NCBI GenBank assembly: GCA_012959595.1
Contig: DUCW01000036.1
Location: forward strand, 3,138-14,105
Direction: 5' to 3'
Length of the DNA stretch: 10,968 nucleotides
Source: Gemmatimonadota bacterium
Lineage (GTDB): Bacteria; Gemmatimonadota; Gemmatimonadetes; Longimicrobiales; Gaopeijiaceae
Below, one piece after another: positions 6,111-10,968 of this stretch (its first letter is position 1; each line of letters starts with the position of its first letter). The translations under genes and the position numbers were made by a program. The notes beneath the pieces are model-generated. The model was given only the letters and a program-made list of their open reading frames with translations. It had not been told where the DNA came from and ran no database searches.

Positions 6111-9100
6111 TTAGTAGATCCATTCCCTGAAAATAGACAATCCGAAATCTTTCTTGGCCTGAAATCCAAGCTCGCCAAAACCAAGCATCCTATTGCGGAA
6201 AAAACGGTCTTCAAAAAAAGACTCCACTGTATAAGAATCCGAAGAAATCCATTCAGAACGAACTCCTGCAAACCCACTTCCTGATCCTTGAGTAGAGAGA
6301 GGGCGCAGTAACAGAGTCACAAACAGATCTTTAGTCATATAAAAACCCGTTTCGACAACCGTTGTCCCCAGAGTACTGCTGGTATTACCCAGGAAATCAA
6401 AATCTTCTTGAGTAATACTCAGATAGTCCACACCTAATTCCCTGGCCATTGCAGATCCAAGTTCATTACTGAATGTGCTAAGCCCTAGTGTTGCTCCGGA
6501 ACCTAAAATAGCTCCCATGGAATTGACCGCTTGATTTTGGCCCGAAGTCAATGCGTACGTCGGACGCCCGAAATATAGATGACTGAGCAGATCGTCTTCT
6601 GTAAAGCCAGCCTGGTCACTGCTCAGACTGATCCTCGGTGCCTCCAAAGTTCCCGTCACAGAGGCAGTGATGCCAAACCGATCTCCTACGGAAGAACGGA
6701 CATTATTGCTCGCTGAAATATTCAGAGTCGGATTAATCCCACCAGTTCCTAGAAAGCGCAGGGTTCCTGTATCCACCTGAAATTGCCTACCGAGAGCTCC
6801 ATATGAACCTCGTAACGCCTCAAGCTCACCTACTAAGGCCAACTCTTGGGTTTGTCTATCCCAGAGTACATCTAACTGACCATCAAGTTCAACATTCATC
6901 CTGGCACTTCTAATCCAGCTGTCACGCTGCACGGTCAACGTCGTATTCTCCATACGTACATTTTCCAGAAAGCGATTACTGCCCCCCAATACTGAACTCA
7001 AGTCTATTTGTGTGGCATCAACAGAGGCCAATAGATCCACTACATTCACTGCTCTTTGAAATTCCTCCACAAAAAGGGTGCCTTCATCCACAAACAAATC
7101 TCCAGTTACAATCGGGCGGTTATAAGGGCCCTTTATCGTAAAATCTCCACTCAGCCTAGCACTAACATCTCGGCGGTCTAGAGCTTGAAATTCCTCCAGA
7201 TGAACCTCTAGATCTAAATTTGGATTCGTCATATTTCCGATTTCAATCCTGCCGTTCGCTGTGGCTTCTCCTTCAGATTCCACTGTAATCCCAATTTTTA
7301 TCGCCCCATCAGGCGTCCAATTAGAAACCCCGAACAAATTCTCATGCCGCACCCCAAGCCCCGGAGCAAAAGCTCCTCCGTCGATCAGAGTCATTTCTCC
7401 ACTTGGGGAAAGTTTGTCCAAAGTGCCTCCAAATCTAACTTGTCCAGATATCGTCCCTTCCACCTCCTGGTAGCTATCAAAGGGAGCCATCAGCAAGGAG
7501 AACGGAGTGGATGCAGCAGTTACAAACACTTCCATCTCCTCCGCTAGAAACCTTTCCTGTACTGGATCAATAGAAAAGTCTACGGGAATCATGCCCACGA
7601 CTGAAAGAAATTCCGAAGAACCATCCCCAAAAGCTATATCCCCACTCAATTCCTTGTCCGAATACCTTCCATCAATTTCTAATTCCTGGAAAAAATAATC
7701 CCTGTATTGAAAGCCGGAGACCGTAGCATCCCCTCTCATCTGGGGATCGGAATCATCACCCGTAAGGTTGAAGGCTAGATCCACCACACCTGCCAAATTT
7801 TCATCCCAACGAAAGAGATGGCTCACTCTGCTAAGGTCCAAGTTTTCAATCAGAACCTCTAAATCAGCCTCTCCCTCGAATGGGAACCTGCCTTCTGTTT
7901 GAAACCTCAATCCATCTGGTCCAGGGCGAATCAACCTAAAATCTCCGAAAGTCAACCCATCTGAATCCCATAAAACCCTACTTGGCCCACCTAAATTCCA
8001 ACGCTCATCGGGGAAATTAAAGGACAGTTCATCAATATTTAACAGCCTCGCTGGAAATGCGTCTTCAAAAGCAATCCTTGCCTGGTAATTTTCATCTTCT
8101 GAACGCATCAAGAAGAGATCCACCTCTCCTCTGGGATCGGAGTAGCTCATTCTGACTGACAAAGAATCGAAACTCCTCCCCAGGATATCTAAAGAGTCCG
8201 CATCGAGTTGAAAGTCCATCTTGACACTCTGAGCGAACAAGTCCTCAGCCGAAAAGTCTATAGCTGCTACTCCCACCATGTTATTCCCGTACCGTGCACC
8301 AGAGAAGACTGCTTCCCCCAAAAGCCTTGTCTCTTGCAGAGATCCACTCAAAACTAGTTGGCCTAACAGTTGACCCTCTGTAGCTATTTCTTCCTGTAGC
8401 GGAAATGTATCAGGGTTAATCCCATCTAAAATCAAGATATCTCTTGAGAGAGAAGTCAATGTATCCCTAGCAATCACATCGGAACCCAACCACAATGGTC
8501 TCAGTTGCTCTAAATCACTGCTCTCAAAACTTAGATGTAACTGCTGTGCGACAGCGGCTCTGACGGTAGCGAGTTTTCCAGAACCTGCTAGAGAGACCCC
8601 AGCCACAATCGCAGAAATAGTGTCGAAATCCAGTACAGAGTCGGATATTCTTACAGTTAGCTTTACCGTTTCCACGGGTAAAACTCCCAGATGCGAGTCG
8701 AAAAGATCCACCTCTCCTTCCAAATCAACAGAACCCAACCCTTTTCCCTCTCCAGATAGATTCATAGATCCTGTAATTACTGTGCCCACCGGAAATTGGG
8801 GAACTAATTCACTGGCATCAAAATTTCTACCTCTACCCACTATTTGATAGCGAGGCAATGGAGCAGACAAATCGAGATGTGTATCCAATGAGAAATTCCC
8901 ATCTTGAGTAACCAAATCTGTCCTGACAGACATGTTCGTGGCCGTCCCATCAATTCTTACTGTGCCTCTGGCGACTCCAAGACTTGAAAAAAGCGACTCT
9001 CGAGAAACAATTCCTGAAATCAAGAATGGTTCCAAAGTTCCGTCCAAGGAAACTTTGATGTCTTCATCGTCTTGGACCAAGATCCCTTCCAGCGATACAT

Positions 9101-10589
9101 GTGAATCTTCCAGATTACCGCTTCGATAGGAGCCCTCTACGGCCACCTCAATACCCTCATCTATCCGACCATGAGCACGTATATCAAAATCCATAGCACC
9201 CTGAAGTGGAAATCCATCCAAAATCTGATTGACTGTCTCCATATTCAAAGGAGTCAAATGAACCTTGAGACCTGTTGCACCAAAAGGTGGGTTTAAATGG
9301 AGTATTCCTTCTGCGACTGCCTGTGTGTCTCCTGCCTGTGTGTCAGTGAGTGTAAGCCCAGCATTGACAGCGACAGCATCCATATCGCCTGAAAGGTCTA
9401 GATGTCCAGAAATCAGACCCTCTAAAGGAATTTGGCTAGCCAGAATTGGGCGTCCGATTACTTTGGGAACGGAAGCTGCGAAAGAAGAAAAAGGTACAGC
9501 TGACAAGTCCAGAAGCACATCTTCCAAGATCCGATTACCCCCAACTGGCCTGCTAAATAAGCCATTGGTCATAATCCGTCCCGATCCCAAATCCAATTCC
9601 ATATTGCCCCACCTCAATTCCAACCCAGCAGGACTTGCTGAAAACTGAAACTCCCCTCTCCCTCTAGCCACCGGCAAAGTCGGGTTTATCCACCTTAAAT
9701 CGTTAAAATCAAACTCTGGACTAGCCAGATCGAAGGAGAAATTAGACCCTCGATCCTCCGAAAGACCAAATACGACTAAACCTGTAGCTTCAGATCGACC
9801 CAACCTAATTCTATCGACCCTAACCTGTAATTCTTGATTAGCCCAAAATAGTCCACCCCCAAAATCTGCGACCTCTAAAGTGTCCTGAAATCCAGTCCCT
9901 ACAAAAGTCAGCTTGTCTATTCCAATTCGTATATCTTGAGCCTCTTCCCCCTCTATAGACATGCTACTGATCTGTGCTTGGATCCCTGCGAACCCTAACC
10001 CCTCTTCTACAGATCCCTGCGAAGGTGCTAATCCTCCCCACACACCTCCTTCTGGTAAAACGTCCTGAGGAATAATTACTTTACCATCGAAAACAGTTAC
10101 TCCTTCAAAGAGGATACCTGATCCATTTTCGATGCTACCCTGAATTAAGGCGGCTTCTGTCAATGAATGGATGGAGTCCGGTCGGTCAAAAAATCTATCC
10201 AAGTTAAGACGTTCCGTTTCTTGGTCCCTCTCCAACCTTAGTACTGGACTCCACAGAACTAGGTCAGAAAGATTTACCCTACCCCTCACGAACTGAAAAA
10301 CAGAGTACTTAACGCTCAAAGAATCGATGGAGAAAACCCCAGACCCTTCCTCTTCAAGTTCTCCCTTCACCCCTACCAATTTGACACCTTTGTGCATCCA
10401 ATCGGAGTTTATATCCTCCACTAACACTCTGCCTTTAACCGAAGTGTTGACCTCCCGAATCATCCTATCCAACACCCATCTTTGACCCAAGCTGGTAGCG
10501 GACAGGAAAAATAGGCTTGAAAGGGTCAGCACTACCACGGCCCCGGATACGAGGATTCCAATCCCAAAGGAACTCTTGAATAATTTCAT
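6111..10589 (-). CDS. tamB: Translocation and assembly module subunit TamB (DUF490/TamB domain)
   Basis: A 1492-residue envelope protein, longer than Escherichia coli TamB (1259). Residues 1-8 are basic and residues 9-30 form one hydrophobic helix (GIGILVSGAVVVLTLSSLFF), the inner-membrane anchor. The rest is a long beta-rich region of repeating short strands rich in G, D and S, as expected for the AsmA/TamB-like hydrophobic groove that spans the periplasm. The C-terminal TamB domain is clear: LRGSYGALGRQF (1259-1270), FLGTGGINPTL (1279-1289), RISLSSDQAG (1319-1328), DDLLSHLYFGRP (1332-1343) and the terminal FREWIY. TamB works with an Omp85 barrel (TamA) in outer-membrane protein insertion, and AsmA-like proteins are also linked to phospholipid transport; which applies here is not shown. 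The start lies one base after the stop of the TamA-like gene, which strongly implies translational coupling and partnership. No obvious terminator separates it from uvrA. A 15-bp duplication is seen at residues 416-425. Confidence 0.93.
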   Translation of the reverse strand: MKLFKSSFGIGILVSGAVVVLTLSSLFFLSATSLGQRWVLDRMIREVNTSVKGRVLVEDINSDWMHKGVKLVGVKGELEEEGSGVFSIDSLSVKYSVFQFVRGRVNLSDLVLWSPVLRLERDQETERLNLDRFFDRPDSIHSLTEAALIQGSIENGSGILFEGVTVFDGKVIIPQDVLPEGGVWGGLAPSQGSVEEGLGFAGIQAQISSMSIEGEEAQDIRIGIDKLTFVGTGFQDTLEVADFGGGLFWANQELQVRVDRIRLGRSEATGLVVFGLSEDRGSNFSFDLASPEFDFNDLRWINPTLPVARGRGEFQFSASPAGLELRWGNMELDLGSGRIMTNGLFSRPVGGNRILEDVLLDLSAVPFSSFAASVPKVIGRPILASQIPLEGLISGHLDLSGDMDAVAVNAGLTLTDTQAGDTQAVAEGILHLNPPFGATGLKVHLTPLNMETVNQILDGFPLQGAMDFDIRAHGRIDEGIEVAVEGSYRSGNLEDSHVSLEGILVQDDEDIKVSLDGTLEPFLISGIVSRESLFSSLGVARGTVRIDGTATNMSVRTDLVTQDGNFSLDTHLDLSAPLPRYQIVGRGRNFDASELVPQFPVGTVITGSMNLSGEGKGLGSVDLEGEVDLFDSHLGVLPVETVKLTVRISDSVLDFDTISAIVAGVSLAGSGKLATVRAAVAQQLHLSFESSDLEQLRPLWLGSDVIARDTLTSLSRDILILDGINPDTFPLQEEIATEGQLLGQLVLSGSLQETRLLGEAVFSGARYGNNMVGVAAIDFSAEDLFAQSVKMDFQLDADSLDILGRSFDSLSVRMSYSDPRGEVDLFLMRSEDENYQARIAFEDAFPARLLNIDELSFNFPDERWNLGGPSRVLWDSDGLTFGDFRLIRPGPDGLRFQTEGRFPFEGEADLEVLIENLDLSRVSHLFRWDENLAGVVDLAFNLTGDDSDPQMRGDATVSGFQYRDYFFQELEIDGRYSDKELSGDIAFGDGSSEFLSVVGMIPVDFSIDPVQERFLAEEMEVFVTAASTPFSLLMAPFDSYQEVEGTISGQVRFGGTLDKLSPSGEMTLIDGGAFAPGLGVRHENLFGVSNWTPDGAIKIGITVESEGEATANGRIEIGNMTNPNLDLEVHLEEFQALDRRDVSARLSGDFTIKGPYNRPIVTGDLFVDEGTLFVEEFQRAVNVVDLLASVDATQIDLSSVLGGSNRFLENVRMENTTLTVQRDSWIRSARMNVELDGQLDVLWDRQTQELALVGELEALRGSYGALGRQFQVDTGTLRFLGTGGINPTLNISASNNVRSSVGDRFGITASVTGTLEAPRISLSSDQAGFTEDDLLSHLYFGRPTYALTSGQNQAVNSMGAILGSGATLGLSTFSNELGSAMARELGVDYLSITQEDFDFLGNTSSTLGTTVVETGFYMTKDLFVTLLLRPLSTQGSGSGFAGVRSEWISSDSYTVESFFEDRFFRNRMLGFGELGFQAKKDFGLSIFREWIY
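9317..9346. repeat. 15-bp in-frame tandem duplication inside tamB
   Basis: Two adjacent 15-base units (9317-9331 and 9332-9346) share their first 13 bases, CTGCCTGTGTGTC. On the coding strand they give DTQAG then DTQAV, so residues 416-425 of TamB read DTQAGDTQAV. The length is a multiple of three and the frame is kept. Confidence 0.8.
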
Positions 10590-10590
10590 C

Positions 10591-10968
10591 TTAGAAGGCC
10601 TGGCCGATACTTAGATGAAGCTGAAAACGAGACAAAGAAAGTCCTTCGACCTTGCCAAAGGACACTCTGGAATCCAATAGAGCAAGATCATCCATACGAA
10701 CAAAATCAAAAACTCTTTCACTGCCATTTACCAAACCTCTGATCTTGTCATCATATTGATCTCGATCTGGATCAAACTGACGTATTTGAGGGGTAACCAC
10801 TTGAAGTTTAGACAATTCTCTGAATCGGTAACCTACGTCGACTCGAATTGGCCCAATAGGACTCAAATAGCGAAAACCGACACCAGGAGTCACTTCCAAA
10901 TCACCTGAGTCCGATAACTCAGAAGTGTTCCAAACACGCCCGAAATCTGTAAAAACAGCCCCCTGAAA
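10591..10968 (-). CDS. BamA/TamA-family (Omp85) outer-membrane barrel protein, C-terminal part (runs off right edge)
   Basis: The frame is open from the right edge to a TAA at 10593-10591, giving 125 residues. A short form starting at the TTG at 10899 would be an artefact, because the frame continues upstream with Omp85 sequence. Visible are the last strands of the barrel: FQGAVFTDFGRVWN at the window edge, then LEVTPGVGFRYLSPIGPIR followed by VDVGYRF, matching the BamA/TamA pattern G-A-VF-D-G-VW then G-G--Y-SP-GP-R-D-GY. The protein ends in FQLHLSIGQAF, a typical barrel C-terminal signal with aromatic last residue Phe. Position directly upstream of tamB points to the TamA partner, which inserts or moves proteins across the outer membrane. 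Between the last two strands lies an unusually long, charged segment of about 64 residues (about 10 in E. coli BamA). The POTRA domains and signal peptide lie outside the window, so BamA versus TamA cannot be settled from sequence alone. Confidence 0.88.
   Translation of the reverse strand, partial: FQGAVFTDFGRVWNTSELSDSGDLEVTPGVGFRYLSPIGPIRVDVGYRFRELSKLQVVTPQIRQFDPDRDQYDDKIRGLVNGSERVFDFVRMDDLALLDSRVSFGKVEGLSLSRFQLHLSIGQAF

Noticed and set aside
9265..9648. 127-codon open frame on the plus strand, antisense to tamB
   Set aside because: It has no recognisable domain, signal or ribosome site, and lies fully inside a clear TamB reading frame; it is a shadow.

Overview
The window looks like ordinary chromosome from a Gram-negative (two-membrane) bacterium of moderate GC content (roughly mid-40s percent by eye). 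The Gram-negative call rests on a BamA/TamA-type outer-membrane barrel and a TamB-type translocation subunit, plus predicted lipoproteins. I cannot fix the phylum. Gemmatimonadota or another non-proteobacterial lineage is a weak guess from the style of the TamA/TamB proteins. I see no tRNA, rRNA, CRISPR array, insertion sequence, phage gene or attachment site.

Layout. (1) 1-469, minus strand: the first 156 codons of a lipoprotein glycoside hydrolase family 3 enzyme (NagZ-like), running off the left edge. (2) 544-1797, plus strand: a secreted NamZ/YbbC (DUF1343, GH171) exo-N-acetylmuramidase, divergent from the GH3 gene across 74 bases. (3) 1827-2690, minus strand: a class IV PLP enzyme with the D-amino acid transaminase (Dat) signature, convergent with namZ. 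(4) 2820-3197, plus strand: a small MORN2/YwqK-like repeat lipoprotein gene broken by an in-frame amber codon at 2916-2918. (5) 3170-6031, minus strand: complete uvrA, overlapping the broken gene tail to tail by 28 bases. (6) 6111-10589, minus strand: a 1492-residue TamB. (7) 10591 to the right edge, minus strand: the C-terminal end of a BamA/TamA-family barrel, one base upstream of tamB.

Function. The left third has a cell-wall theme. NamZ and a NagZ-like enzyme would together strip MurNAc and GlcNAc from peptidoglycan fragments outside the cytoplasm, and Dat makes D-amino acids (D-Glu/D-Ala) for peptidoglycan peptides. The right two thirds are a minus-strand run, tamA-like, tamB, uvrA, joining outer-membrane protein assembly to nucleotide excision repair. 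The first two genes are very tightly linked and uvrA follows after 79 bases without an obvious terminator.

Most of the window is well-known biology. The points worth a second look are the single-codon break in the MORN2 lipoprotein, the extracytoplasmic NagZ/NamZ pairing, a perfect 8-bp hairpin where the plus and minus transcripts collide, the long last loop of the TamA-like barrel, and a short in-frame tandem duplication in tamB.
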